From the NCBI GenBank assembly GCA_021201815.1, contig JAJQEC010000074.1, positions 1-47,462 on the forward strand: a DNA stretch of 47,462 nucleotides, written 5' to 3'. A program made the position numbers and the translations under genes. The notes under the pieces are model-generated. The model made no database searches and was not told the DNA's origin. It saw only the letters and a list, made by a program, of their open reading frames with translations. The first letter of the stretch is position 1. Each line of letters begins with the position of its first letter. This DNA comes from Candidatus Azobacteroides sp. GTDB taxonomy: Bacteria > Bacteroidota > Bacteroidia > Bacteroidales > WRGA01. Below are positions 17,668 through 26,770 of the stretch, piece after piece.

Positions 17668-19992
17668 ATGGATAATACTAAACAACCGAATAATCGAGAT
17701 TACGATTTGTCGTTAATTAATAAAAACCATGTTTTATCAGCCCTAAATGAGATCGACCAAAAGGGGATTCCACCCAATGCTCATTCCTCTACCTACGATC
17801 TTATTTATAATGGAGAACCTTATCCTCCTAAGCTTGTATTATCGTGGGCGTATAAACATGCTACCGGGAAGGAGTTAGAGAGAAATCTTTTTGAGGGTGG
17901 GTTAAATACTCCTTGTTTTAATACACTAGAAAAGCTTGGATTTACCATTGTTCTTAAAAACTCTAATATAGAATTACTTTATCAAAAAGAAGTAGATTAT
18001 ACGGCCTTGACAGAGTGTTTTACTGTAGTATATGATGTATTGCCAAGATTTATTGAAATACTTGGCGATATAGAGCCTGGAAAACGAAGAAAAATTAAAG
18101 TAACAATTGAGGAAAAAGATTATGAAGTAGATTTTAGACAAATCAATACTACTCAAGGCGCAAATGTTTATCAAATTGTATATCCTGTAAAAGGAGACGT
18201 ATCTTCACATCTTATTTCTCTTTTTCCCGAAGCATATAAGATTTTAGAAGAAGAACGTTCTAAAGCAAATGGAAAAAAGTCTTATGCAAAACTTCCAGCA
18301 GACAAGAAAGAGTATCTCTTAATCTATTACGACAAAAAGAATAAAAAATTAGTTTGGCAAAAAAAAGAGAACATGGAAAGCTTTTATCCCCATTTACAGC
18401 AGTTTATAAAGCAAGCAGACAAAGGAGGGGATCAAACAACAAAACAATATGCAAATGAATATAAAGGGTTGGAGGTTGTTACAAGTTTTGGGAAAGGGAA
18501 TGCTGCAACTATTCCATGGATTTCATTTCTTTATGAAGGCCAAACTACACAGAATGGGATATATCCTTGTTTCTTATATTACAAACAACAAAAGCTATTA
18601 ATATTAGCTTATACTATGAGTGAAACTTTTCAAGCAGCTTATACTTGGGAATTGCCAGAAGAAACGGAAACAATTACTAATTATTTCAAAACAAATAACC
18701 TAGGTAAACCGAAGCGTTATGGTGCCTCTTATATCTTTAAAGTATACCACACCTCTTCCCCCTTAAACCCCCAACAAATAGACAACGACTTACAAGAAAT
18801 CATCGACATTTATAAAAATCTAATGGCAAAAAATACAGCAAGCGATAATAACGATGCAGACATTACCACCCCACAACCCTTCACCCTATCCCGCACTTCC
18901 GATATCCGCCGTACCGGACTCCTTTTTAATCCCGACCTTGTTAATCGGTATGCCATCTCTCTACTCACCAAACCCTTTGTGATCCTGAGCGGATTATCCG
19001 GATCCGGCAAAACAAAGCTTGCCCTGTCCTTTGCCAAGTGGCTGACCGGAAAGAGCGAACAGGTAAAAATCATCTCCGTGGGGGCAGACTGGAACAACCG
19101 CGAATACCTACTCGGATATCCCAATGCCCTACACGAGAAGCAATACGTAAAACCCGATAACGGGGTGCTGGACTTTATCATCCGGGCATCCAACGATCCG
19201 GACATGCCTTATTTCCTTATTCTCGACGAGATGAACCTTAGCTATGTCGAGCGGTATTTTGCCGATTTCCTCAGTACCATGGAGTCACGGCAACCCATCA
19301 CCCTGCATCCCGGACCCGGCGTATGGGACGATAAAATTCCGCCGACCCTGACCTTACCTGAAAACCTTTACATCACCGGAACCATCAATGTCGACGAAAC
19401 CACCTATATGTTTAGTCCCAAGGTATTAGACCGCGCCAACGTCATTGAATTCAGGATTAATGCCGAGGAAATGACCACCTTCCTTGCCGAATGCAAGCCG
19501 TTGGATGCCGATGCTGCCGACCACCTGGGGGCATCCATGCAGAAAGACTTTGTAGAGCGAAGCAAAAGCAATAATTTAGAAAGCGATCCCGACACCAATA
19601 ATATTTTGCTGGATTTCTTCACAGCACTCAAAAAAGCAGGCGCAGAATTCGGGTATCGCACTGCATCAGAAATATACCGGTATATCACCATTGCCAAGGA
19701 GCTTGAAGCATCCGATGGATCAGATGAGGAAGAAGTAAAACGAAAAAACCACCGGATCGATGTCGTTATCATGCAAAAACTCCTGCCTAAGCTCCATGGA
19801 TCCCGGAAAAAGATCCAGCCGATCCTCCAAACCCTTTGGAACCTATGCCAGAAGAAAGGAGATAAGACGACAATCGAAAAAGAAGATATCCGGTTTGACG
19901 AACAGTTTATCTATCCGCTCTCTGCCGCCAAAATATGGCAGATGAATAAAAACGCCAAAGACAACGGGTTCACCAGCTATGCCGAAGCTTGA
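17668..19992 (+). CDS. McrB-type restriction protein: DUF3578 specificity region plus AAA+ GTPase-like motor
   Basis: I prefer the ATG at 17668 (774 residues). The reading frame stays open back to a TTG at 17617, but that TTG overlaps the likely -7 promoter element. An N-terminal segment (YNGEPYPPKLVLSWAYKHATG) and the DUF3578/MrcB-type region (GNAATIPWISFLYEG, NGIYPCFLYY) form the DNA-recognition half, to about residue 370. A further unassigned stretch lies between them. The motor has Walker A GLSGSGKT (about 442-449), Walker B FLILDEMN (about 516-523) and the conserved TGTINVDETTYMFSPKVLDRA. With the next gene it should form a modification-dependent or foreign-DNA-targeting McrBC-like complex. 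The first 1,080 bp or so are AT-rich and the rest GC-richer, a sharp switch near 18740-18890. Confidence 0.9.
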   Translation: MDNTKQPNNRDYDLSLINKNHVLSALNEIDQKGIPPNAHSSTYDLIYNGEPYPPKLVLSWAYKHATGKELERNLFEGGLNTPCFNTLEKLGFTIVLKNSNIELLYQKEVDYTALTECFTVVYDVLPRFIEILGDIEPGKRRKIKVTIEEKDYEVDFRQINTTQGANVYQIVYPVKGDVSSHLISLFPEAYKILEEERSKANGKKSYAKLPADKKEYLLIYYDKKNKKLVWQKKENMESFYPHLQQFIKQADKGGDQTTKQYANEYKGLEVVTSFGKGNAATIPWISFLYEGQTTQNGIYPCFLYYKQQKLLILAYTMSETFQAAYTWELPEETETITNYFKTNNLGKPKRYGASYIFKVYHTSSPLNPQQIDNDLQEIIDIYKNLMAKNTASDNNDADITTPQPFTLSRTSDIRRTGLLFNPDLVNRYAISLLTKPFVILSGLSGSGKTKLALSFAKWLTGKSEQVKIISVGADWNNREYLLGYPNALHEKQYVKPDNGVLDFIIRASNDPDMPYFLILDEMNLSYVERYFADFLSTMESRQPITLHPGPGVWDDKIPPTLTLPENLYITGTINVDETTYMFSPKVLDRANVIEFRINAEEMTTFLAECKPLDADAADHLGASMQKDFVERSKSNNLESDPDTNNILLDFFTALKKAGAEFGYRTASEIYRYITIAKELEASDGSDEEEVKRKNHRIDVVIMQKLLPKLHGSRKKIQPILQTLWNLCQKKGDKTTIEKEDIRFDEQFIYPLSAAKIWQMNKNAKDNGFTSYAEA

Positions 19993-22253
19993 TGAGTAAA
20001 TCGATACACATATCTATTTCACTCGAAAACGGAGAGACCGTTTCGCTGGAGATCTATACGGAAAAAGAAGAAACTGTCCTGCGTGTCATCCATCCGGAAG
20101 ATGCCTCTAAAAACGGGGAAGCGCCTTATCAGCTTGAAGAAGGGAAAATCTATGAATACCGGTTAACCGAAGGCTACCGGCTGGAAAGATCCGGAATAGT
20201 CCGTATGTCTCCTATGGAAACACATCGGGGAAGCATTCATACGAATATCTATGTCGGAACATTAGCCGTCAATGTTTATCGCGATGAAGATTTGAGGCAT
20301 CCCGTAGGAAATATTTCTTTGGAAATCTGTTCCCGAAAAATGGATTATCAGAACGATTACCGGGATATGCTAACGGATATCACCCGGCATTGCACCGACC
20401 TGCTATTGCGGCAATCTTCTCCTGTATCCCAGTCTTTCAAAGGAGATATTCACCACGACTCGAGAACCCTCTACCAACGGTTTGTTTTTGTGGAGTCCTT
20501 GGTGCGTTCGGAATCATTTGCCGATGCCTTGCATCGCATTCAGACGATGCCTGTAAAACGTTGGGAAACGGTAGAGAGATCCCGAAATATCTCCAATATC
20601 CGGCGCGTCAATCGTTCGGTGATGCGTCAGATAATTACCAGTCCCAACCGCATTACCCTGCATCCGCAGCATGCGTTGTCCGATATGTTAGGTTCTTTAC
20701 CGAATCATGTGAATATCGTGGATAAACAGGAAACGACCGATACGCCCGAAAATCGATTTATCAAATATGTGCTCGAAACATTCCTCCATTTCACCCTCCT
20801 TGTACATCAGCATAAGGATGCCGAGGAACGGTTGAAACAGGAAGCACTTGCTACTTCCGAATTACTGGAAAAATACCTTGCGATGCCTGTCTTCAAAGAA
20901 GTATCCCGACTGGATATTATTCCTCTCAACAGCCCTATCCTGCAACGGAAAGAAGGCTACCGGGAGGTATTGCAGGCGTACCTAATGTATGACATGGCTG
21001 CCAGCCTGGTGTGGAAAGGCGGGGAAGAAGTCTACCGGGGTGGAAAGAAAGATGTAGCTGTCCTCTACGAATACTGGTTGTTTTTCCAGTTGCTGGAACT
21101 CATTGAAGACGTGTTCGGAGTGAAGTCCCTGTCACTCGACCACCTGATACAACCCACGGACGAACAGACTCTGGAACTGAAACTGCGTCGGGGTGAGTTG
21201 AAAATGGTAGCCGGCTCTTTTGTTTCCCATCACCGGAAATACAACCTGGAGTTTTATTACAACCGTACCTTCGGGATTGCCGGGAACTATCCTGATTCCG
21301 GTAGCTGGACCCGCAAGATGCGTCCGGATTATACCTTATCTATCTGGCCCGATGGGTTATCTCAGGAACAGGCGGAAGAAAGGGAGACCATCGTGCACCT
21401 GCATTTCGATGCCAAGTACAGGATAGATGCCTATAAAATCTTTAACGATATAGATCCCGGCGCAGAAAAAGAACAACAGAAGCGGGGAGTTTACAAGCGT
21501 GCCGACCTGATGATTATGCATGCCTACAAAGATGCGATCCGCCGTACTGCCGGGTCGTATATCCTGTATCCGGGTTCGGAAGAAGCGAACTTTTCCAGTT
21601 TTCACGAGATATTGCCGGGACTGGGTGCTTTTGCTGTATCTCCTTCTACTAACTACAAAGCAGGCCTGAAACAGTTCCTGGAGGATGTGGTCTTGCACCT
21701 TGGTAACCGTACTTCGCAACGGGAGCAGCATTCGTATCATATCCGTGAAACGTTCTGCAAGGAGCCCGAACCGGCTATGGAAGGAATACTTCCGATCGAT
21801 AATGACACCTTATTTCCGCACACTACGTTTGTACTTGTCGGGTATTACAAAAGCCAACAATACCTTGAATGGATTTTGAAAAATAAACTGTATACCACCC
21901 GCACGGGCAATGATAAAGGAGCCTTGCCTCTTTCCCGGAAAACGACCGAAGCCCGGTATTTGTTACTTCATACCAGGAACGAACTGGTAACAAACAGGAT
22001 ATATGAATTGTCTACTGATGGGCCGGAAATCATCACCAAAGAACTTCTGGAAGGAATGGCTTATCCTTCATCGTCGAAAGATATCAAACCCTATTACTTG
22101 GGATATCGGCTGGCTTCCGATACGCTTTTATCGGAGGAATTCGGCCATGTCCACTGGGATATCCGCAAATTGCCGGGATATGAAACGGGATGGAAATCGG
22201 GCTATCCTTTTGTGGTGACGTTAGAGGAACTGATGAAAGGAAAATGCAAATAA
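19992..22253 (+). CDS. McrC-type nuclease subunit (DUF2357, PD-(D/E)XK)
   Basis: The start is taken as the ATG at 19992, which overlaps the mcrB TGA by one base (TGATG); a TTG just upstream at 19989 is possible. The 753-residue protein has an N-terminal beta-rich DUF2357-like part (to about 250) that would contact the McrB ring. The C-terminal nuclease domain carries MRPDYTLSIW and, 20 residues on, HLHFDAKYRID: the PD...DxK catalytic pair of the PD-(D/E)XK superfamily. It is much longer than E. coli McrC, as is usual for the DUF2357 type. It cleaves DNA when the McrB motor translocates. Codon use matches the motor half of mcrB and the downstream core genes, not the AT-rich left part of the island. 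Confidence 0.9.
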   Translation: MSKSIHISISLENGETVSLEIYTEKEETVLRVIHPEDASKNGEAPYQLEEGKIYEYRLTEGYRLERSGIVRMSPMETHRGSIHTNIYVGTLAVNVYRDEDLRHPVGNISLEICSRKMDYQNDYRDMLTDITRHCTDLLLRQSSPVSQSFKGDIHHDSRTLYQRFVFVESLVRSESFADALHRIQTMPVKRWETVERSRNISNIRRVNRSVMRQIITSPNRITLHPQHALSDMLGSLPNHVNIVDKQETTDTPENRFIKYVLETFLHFTLLVHQHKDAEERLKQEALATSELLEKYLAMPVFKEVSRLDIIPLNSPILQRKEGYREVLQAYLMYDMAASLVWKGGEEVYRGGKKDVAVLYEYWLFFQLLELIEDVFGVKSLSLDHLIQPTDEQTLELKLRRGELKMVAGSFVSHHRKYNLEFYYNRTFGIAGNYPDSGSWTRKMRPDYTLSIWPDGLSQEQAEERETIVHLHFDAKYRIDAYKIFNDIDPGAEKEQQKRGVYKRADLMIMHAYKDAIRRTAGSYILYPGSEEANFSSFHEILPGLGAFAVSPSTNYKAGLKQFLEDVVLHLGNRTSQREQHSYHIRETFCKEPEPAMEGILPIDNDTLFPHTTFVLVGYYKSQQYLEWILKNKLYTTRTGNDKGALPLSRKTTEARYLLLHTRNELVTNRIYELSTDGPEIITKELLEGMAYPSSSKDIKPYYLGYRLASDTLLSEEFGHVHWDIRKLPGYETGWKSGYPFVVTLEELMKGKCK

Positions 22254-22351
22254 ACTAAGAGGTAAGAACTAAGAGGTAAAAGATAAGAACAATTAAAGGC
22301 AATATGGGATATAAATTTTACCTTCTTTATTCTTAGTTCTTACCTCTTAGT
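22254..22351. terminator. 20-bp inverted repeat after the McrC-type gene
   Basis: ACTAAGAGGTAAGAACTAAG (22254-22273) is exactly complementary to 22332-22351, and TTCTTTTTATT follows. The left arm contains a 13-bp direct repeat (AACTAAGAGGTAAG). It starts at the mcrC stop codon and is a likely terminator, related in style to the hairpin at 8638-8711. Confidence 0.7.
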
Positions 22352-22397
22352 TCTTTTTATTATCTTAGCACACAAAATAAATAACCGGCTGATACCT

Positions 22398-24608
22398 ATG
22401 AATAACATTCAAACATACACCCGTTCTGTCTTTATCCTGCTACTGCTTTGTATCTTTCCGCTCCATGCACAGAAGAGTATCTACGACCCCATGCTCGATC
22501 CCGATTGTACCCCTATTATTCCGGAAGAAGAAAAATGGTCTTCCTCCTACATGTGGTATCCGGGTCAGTTAGCAGTCTTCTACCAGCAACAGTGCCTGAT
22601 ATTATCCAAAGACCGCTGCGTGAATGTCGGGTATCTCGGTAAGTTCTTTGTGCCTGTAGAGAGGACATATTTTAAGAAAGAAGTAAAGTTAAAGAAAGAA
22701 ACTGCCATTCAATGGGCCGGACCTTCTGCCATAAAGCTATATGTAAACGGCGAACTCCAATCTACTCCGGGAAACCGGATTACCCTTTCCCCGGGGAAAA
22801 AGACATTGTTATTTGACGTGCTGACAGAAAGTCGGGTACCGGCCATTATCTTACAAGGCAAAGGAGTAGAAGAAATCGAAGGCTGGCAGGTAAGCCTGAA
22901 CGGGACCTACTGGATTATTCCCGAGACATCGCCCATGTATAATAAACCTAAAAAGTTGCCGGATTCCCTACAGGAAAGGCTGGTAGAAATAAAACCCCGT
23001 GAGATTACACCCATCCGACAAGCGGAGGTCGCCGGATATCAGGATATATACATGGATACGAACGGGATGGTACTGGTCGATTTTCATCACCTGGAAACCG
23101 GCTACCTGTTTTTCCGTGCGGAAGGTGCCGGTGTGATAGAAGTGCGGGTAGGGGAGACCCCCGAAGAAGCCCTGAATATGAATCAGGCATTATTCGAACA
23201 GCACCCTATTCCTCCTTTTGAACTTACGGAGAACGGCGATACCTATCACGTCCCGGTACGGGCATTCCGGTATGCTGTTTTTCATACCAACGGGCATGCC
23301 GTGATTCCCTATATCCGGTTTTATGCCCATTCCTGGCCGGTGGAGTACCAGATGCAGTTCGATTGCGACGATGACTATATCAACAATCTGTTTGATATGG
23401 GAAGTGCCACGCTGCATGCCAGCATGAACCGATTTTACCTCGACGGGATTAAGCGCGATTACCTGCCCTGGTCGATGGATGCAATTGTGAGTACCTTTGC
23501 CGGGGATTACCTGTTCGGTGACCAACAGGTATCGAAGAATGGAATTTCCATTGCCCTGATGCCATATAATCCGGAGCCTTCCGACCTGGGTATTCCCGAT
23601 TATCCGCTGCATGCGCTGGTAGGGTTGAAACAGAATTACCTGCGGTATGGCGACCTGGCTACCACCCTTCAGTATAAAGACCGGGTGTTGCAATTGTTGA
23701 ATTTTTATATGAACATGGTAGATGAAAACGGCTTTCTTCACGGAAAGGACGGTGAATTCGGATTTACTCCCGGCTGGGCAACCAAAAACGGACCGGAAAG
23801 CAAGGGGGTACCTGCGTATGCCCAGATTATGCTATACCATAATTATATGCTTGGCGCCTGGTTTGCCGACCTGTGGAAAGAAAAGGCCTGGGCTAAGGCA
23901 TGCCGTTACCGGGCAGAGCAACTGAAAACGAATATCCTTACCTCTTTCTGGGACGATGACCGCAAAGCTTTTATTAACGGCTTTTCCGAAACTGGCCAAC
24001 CCGATACCCGCATCTCCCATCATGCCCAATACTGGGCTATCCTTGCAGATCTGTTTCCGGAGGAATATTATGATCATTTATTTGAAAATGTGTTCCCCAA
24101 TATCCCTTTTTACTATGAGGACATCAGTTATGAAAAAGGGTATGAATTCCTTGCGTATGTAAAAGCCGGCCGCATAAAGGAAATGTGGGACTTTATCGAT
24201 CACGTATTCGGGGATTGGATGAAACAAGGCCACACCCGTTTCCCGGAAAACTTTTCACCCGGAGCTTCCAAAGAGAAGCAGCTGGAGTTCTACGGCCGTC
24301 CGTATGGGTTAAGCCTGTGCCACGGAGCCAATGGCGCGCCACCGGTGGTAGGAGTATTAAACGGCCTGATCGGTTTCAGTCAGTCCGATACCAAACCCAA
24401 TGAATATACCATTCGGCCGGAAATGCTGCATCTGAACCGGATCCATGCGCGGATACCCGTAAAGGAAGGATATATTACCCTGCGGCTTTATAAAGATAAA
24501 GCATGTGAGATGGAGATACCGAAAGGATGCACGGTGAAGGTAATCACAAAAGATACCGGTAAGCCGTTGGTATGGAAAAAACAAGGAGTATATACATTTA
24601 ATTTATAA
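22398..24608 (+). CDS. GH78-like alpha-L-rhamnosidase family protein, exported
   Basis: This 736-residue protein has a signal peptide (hydrophobic residues 10-23, cleavage near LHAQ). An N-terminal beta-sandwich region to about 310 is followed by an (alpha/alpha)6-barrel domain containing DGIKRDYLPWSMDA (about 349-362), the family motif with its conserved acidic residues. A C-terminal beta-sandwich (about 650-736) closes the protein. It should release L-rhamnose or act on a similar sugar from a plant, host or bacterial polysaccharide in the periplasm. No SusC/SusD pair or other glycan genes are adjacent, so it is not in a typical polysaccharide utilisation locus. A strong terminator follows. 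The substrate is not certain. Confidence 0.85.
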   Translation: MNNIQTYTRSVFILLLLCIFPLHAQKSIYDPMLDPDCTPIIPEEEKWSSSYMWYPGQLAVFYQQQCLILSKDRCVNVGYLGKFFVPVERTYFKKEVKLKKETAIQWAGPSAIKLYVNGELQSTPGNRITLSPGKKTLLFDVLTESRVPAIILQGKGVEEIEGWQVSLNGTYWIIPETSPMYNKPKKLPDSLQERLVEIKPREITPIRQAEVAGYQDIYMDTNGMVLVDFHHLETGYLFFRAEGAGVIEVRVGETPEEALNMNQALFEQHPIPPFELTENGDTYHVPVRAFRYAVFHTNGHAVIPYIRFYAHSWPVEYQMQFDCDDDYINNLFDMGSATLHASMNRFYLDGIKRDYLPWSMDAIVSTFAGDYLFGDQQVSKNGISIALMPYNPEPSDLGIPDYPLHALVGLKQNYLRYGDLATTLQYKDRVLQLLNFYMNMVDENGFLHGKDGEFGFTPGWATKNGPESKGVPAYAQIMLYHNYMLGAWFADLWKEKAWAKACRYRAEQLKTNILTSFWDDDRKAFINGFSETGQPDTRISHHAQYWAILADLFPEEYYDHLFENVFPNIPFYYEDISYEKGYEFLAYVKAGRIKEMWDFIDHVFGDWMKQGHTRFPENFSPGASKEKQLEFYGRPYGLSLCHGANGAPPVVGVLNGLIGFSQSDTKPNEYTIRPEMLHLNRIHARIPVKEGYITLRLYKDKACEMEIPKGCTVKVITKDTGKPLVWKKQGVYTFNL

Positions 24609-24670
24609 TTTCCTATCACTATAGGAAAAAGGCGTATTTCTGTGAGAACAAAGAAAGAATACGCTTTTTT
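24609..24670. terminator. Tandem terminator hairpins between convergent genes
   Basis: TTTCCTAT/ATAGGAAA (24609-24628) forms a tight hairpin with a 4-nt loop. GCGTATT/AATACGC (24632-24664) then forms a second stem, preceded by A5 and followed by T6, so it can work in both directions. Confidence 0.85.
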
Positions 24671-24739
24671 CTATGGCCGAAGGTTTTATCTTTTTAGTGA
24701 TAAGTATTGCCAGACAAAATGCTTTTTCTTCTTCCCTAT

Positions 24740-24790
24740 AAGCCGCAGAACGGCGATATGTAATTAGCCGTGTTGCCTCAGCACGCGGTG
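24740..24790 (-). repeat. Dispersed palindromic repeat, copy 1 (AGCCGTG family)
   Basis: The element is in reverse orientation: an AAGCCGCAGAACGGCG-like stem, a TATGTAATTAGCC spacer, then GCCGTGTTGCCTCAGCACGCGG. Family layout: stem 1 AGCCGTG...CACGGCT, spacer AGTAATATG, stem 2 GCCGCTACGCGGC. This copy is diverged. The rest of 24671-24962 shows no gene. Confidence 0.75.
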
Positions 24791-24962
24791 AAAATAAATA
24801 TATACCGTGTCAGGAAATTCATCTCATAGATTTCGGATATTTTTGTTTATTTATACCTTTCAGTAATTCTCCGAAGTCCGGATTGCAAACAATACATGGA
24901 ACCCCCATACCTGCTGATTTTAACTTACCCACTTTTGAAAACACTGCCGGTAATTATCCTGA

Positions 24963-25844
24963 TTAATAATTATACTCCAGTTCCTTATATCCACCCTTCC
25001 GGCTCATCTCTTCCACGTTATTAACCAAGCCGTTCAGTAATTCTTTTATATTTACGTTCTCTCCGTCTTCCACTCTTTTCGAAATCATGGTCATTGGAAA
25101 AACCGTAAGCGCGAGATTTTGATACTGAAGGCATATATCTCTTCCATATTCATCACGGACTACTGCCCAATGATAATCCGGATTAACATATCGGATATAA
25201 TCACCGAATGCAATTCCGAGAGACTGTAACGCATGTATCTGGTCTGCCTTGTATTTATTTTCATCTAATGCCTTTTGTATAATTAATAAAGTATCTCCAT
25301 TCTCATGATACATATCTATTTCATCTTCCGAAATACCTAGAATAGTTGCTGTTCTTTTATTAATAGTCGCAAAATCAGCATATTTAGGTTCAAATATGGT
25401 TGGTTCTTTTATAGATATTTGTGTAATGGAAGGAATAAACTGTTCTATTTCTTCCCTTGTTTTTGTCCATACCGGCTTTTCTCTTATTTCCGATAAAGAG
25501 GTAATGGAAATAAGAATATAATTCCATTTGTATCCTATTTCATAAAAGAAAGTACTGATTTTATCGTTAGTCGATTTCGATTCCTGAGAATAATAAAAAT
25601 AACTTTTGTCATTTTTAATCCGGACTGCATATCCTTTTTCTTTTCCTTTCCGGATAATTTTATTAAAAATATCATCCGGATCCGATGCGTCTTTTGGTTG
25701 AATAGATATAACAGTGATCCTTATTTCGATACCATTGTCCTCTGCTTTATAAAGCATTACATTCTCATCATTTTCCCAGTCCGAATAATAATCACCGGAT
25801 ACCAGTATAGATTTCAGTCCATCCCCTATTTCGAATAATTTCAT
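24963..25844 (-). CDS. DUF3806 domain protein
   Basis: This 293-residue cytoplasmic protein has no signal peptide. The C-terminal part (about residues 195-275) reads LQSLGIAFGDYIRY, WAVVRDEYGRDICLQYQN and LTVFPMTMISKRVEDGE, which matches the DUF3806 pattern. The N-terminal 160 residues are a beta-rich region of unknown role (ILVSGDYYSDWENDENVMLY). It lies 82 bp downstream of the cupin gene on the same strand and could be co-transcribed with it. No function is established for the family. Confidence 0.8.
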   Translation of the reverse strand: MKLFEIGDGLKSILVSGDYYSDWENDENVMLYKAEDNGIEIRITVISIQPKDASDPDDIFNKIIRKGKEKGYAVRIKNDKSYFYYSQESKSTNDKISTFFYEIGYKWNYILISITSLSEIREKPVWTKTREEIEQFIPSITQISIKEPTIFEPKYADFATINKRTATILGISEDEIDMYHENGDTLLIIQKALDENKYKADQIHALQSLGIAFGDYIRYVNPDYHWAVVRDEYGRDICLQYQNLALTVFPMTMISKRVEDGENVNIKELLNGLVNNVEEMSRKGGYKELEYNY

Positions 25845-25926
25845 AAATATTATTTTCTAGCGTGCCTGGAAGTTTAACCGGCACAACCTGATTTACTTAT
25901 TCTTACCATAATCTTCAAAGCGTATA

Positions 25927-26373
25927 TTACCACCGTTTCTCCACCTCCGCCAACCTTCCATCCTCTCCGGAATACTCTTCCAGCGACCCTTCTTTTGTCT
26001 GAATCACCATATATACCATTTCGCTATCTGAAATATTTGCCAGGCTTCTTTTTCCTGGGGTAGATACCCTTATTACACTGCCTTCCTCGATATCGAAACA
26101 GTTGTTATCTACCTGAAACTTTCCTTTTCCTTTCAGGATAATATAGGCTTCTTCATTTTTAATGTGTGTATGAAAATAAGGCAATTCCTCATGAGCAGCC
26201 AGCGACTGGAAGGAAATCTCCATGCCGGTAAATCCTATTTTATCTTTCAGGAAGATTTTATGAAGTTCGGCTCCTGTCTTAGGATGGATCAGGGTATAGT
26301 TTGCAATGTCATGTATATTTCCGACCTGTATAGCGGAATAATTATTTCCTTGGATTACTTGTTGTTTTTTCAT
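25927..26373 (-). CDS. Cupin domain protein
   Basis: This 148-residue single-domain beta-barrel protein has cupin motif 1 as HTHIKNEEAYIILKGKG (two His and a Glu) and motif 2 as EEGSVIRVSTPGKRSLANIS, in which the usual His is less clear. It is probably a metal-binding sugar isomerase-like or sensor protein of unknown ligand. The protein starts MKKQQVIQGNNY with no signal peptide. The substrate cannot be predicted. Confidence 0.85.
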   Translation of the reverse strand: MKKQQVIQGNNYSAIQVGNIHDIANYTLIHPKTGAELHKIFLKDKIGFTGMEISFQSLAAHEELPYFHTHIKNEEAYIILKGKGKFQVDNNCFDIEEGSVIRVSTPGKRSLANISDSEMVYMVIQTKEGSLEEYSGEDGRLAEVEKRW

Positions 26374-26770
26374 GGTGTTTTTATTATTTGTGAATAAATT
26401 TTTTCATTGTCTATGTGGGAGGAACCGTGGGCTGAGGCCTCACGGCTAGTGATGTGGTGCCACTACGTGGCTCTAAAACGGGTATATAAATGATATATTT
26501 AGTTTAAATATGGTACATATGAATTTTCTTTTGTGATAAATAATCCCCTGGAGTAGTATTTTCCCGGTGCTTCGGGTGTAAAGCCAGTATAAAGGGCGAC
26601 ATTCAGGAAAGACGGTTCCCGGTCGGTGTATTGGTTTAGAAGGACAAAGATAACTTCTTGCTTCATGGGAGAACCTATTATTTAATCAATACAAAAATAC
26701 AAAAGAAAAAGGATAATATGTGTCCTTTTTGACTGTTTCTGTCATCGAAGAATAAAACTTTCCGATTAGG
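26374..26770. other. Intergenic region with one dispersed palindromic repeat
   Basis: No coding sequence is seen. Apart from the repeat at 26424-26472, the region has an A-rich tract (26685-26725) and no clear terminator for the MATE gene, which ends at 26771. Confidence 0.5.
26424..26472 (+). repeat. Dispersed palindromic repeat, copy 2 (AGCCGTG family)
   Basis: ACCGTGGGCTGAGGCCTCAC continues into GGCTAGTGATG and GTGCCACTACGTGGC. The two-stem layout and the TAGTRATRTG spacer match the family, with compensatory changes (CCGTGgg/ccTCACGG; GCCACTACGTGGC). Confidence 0.8.

Noticed and set aside
22398-24608. Polysaccharide utilisation locus
   Set aside because: There is a lone GH78-like enzyme with no SusC/SusD pair, sensor or other glycosidase nearby.
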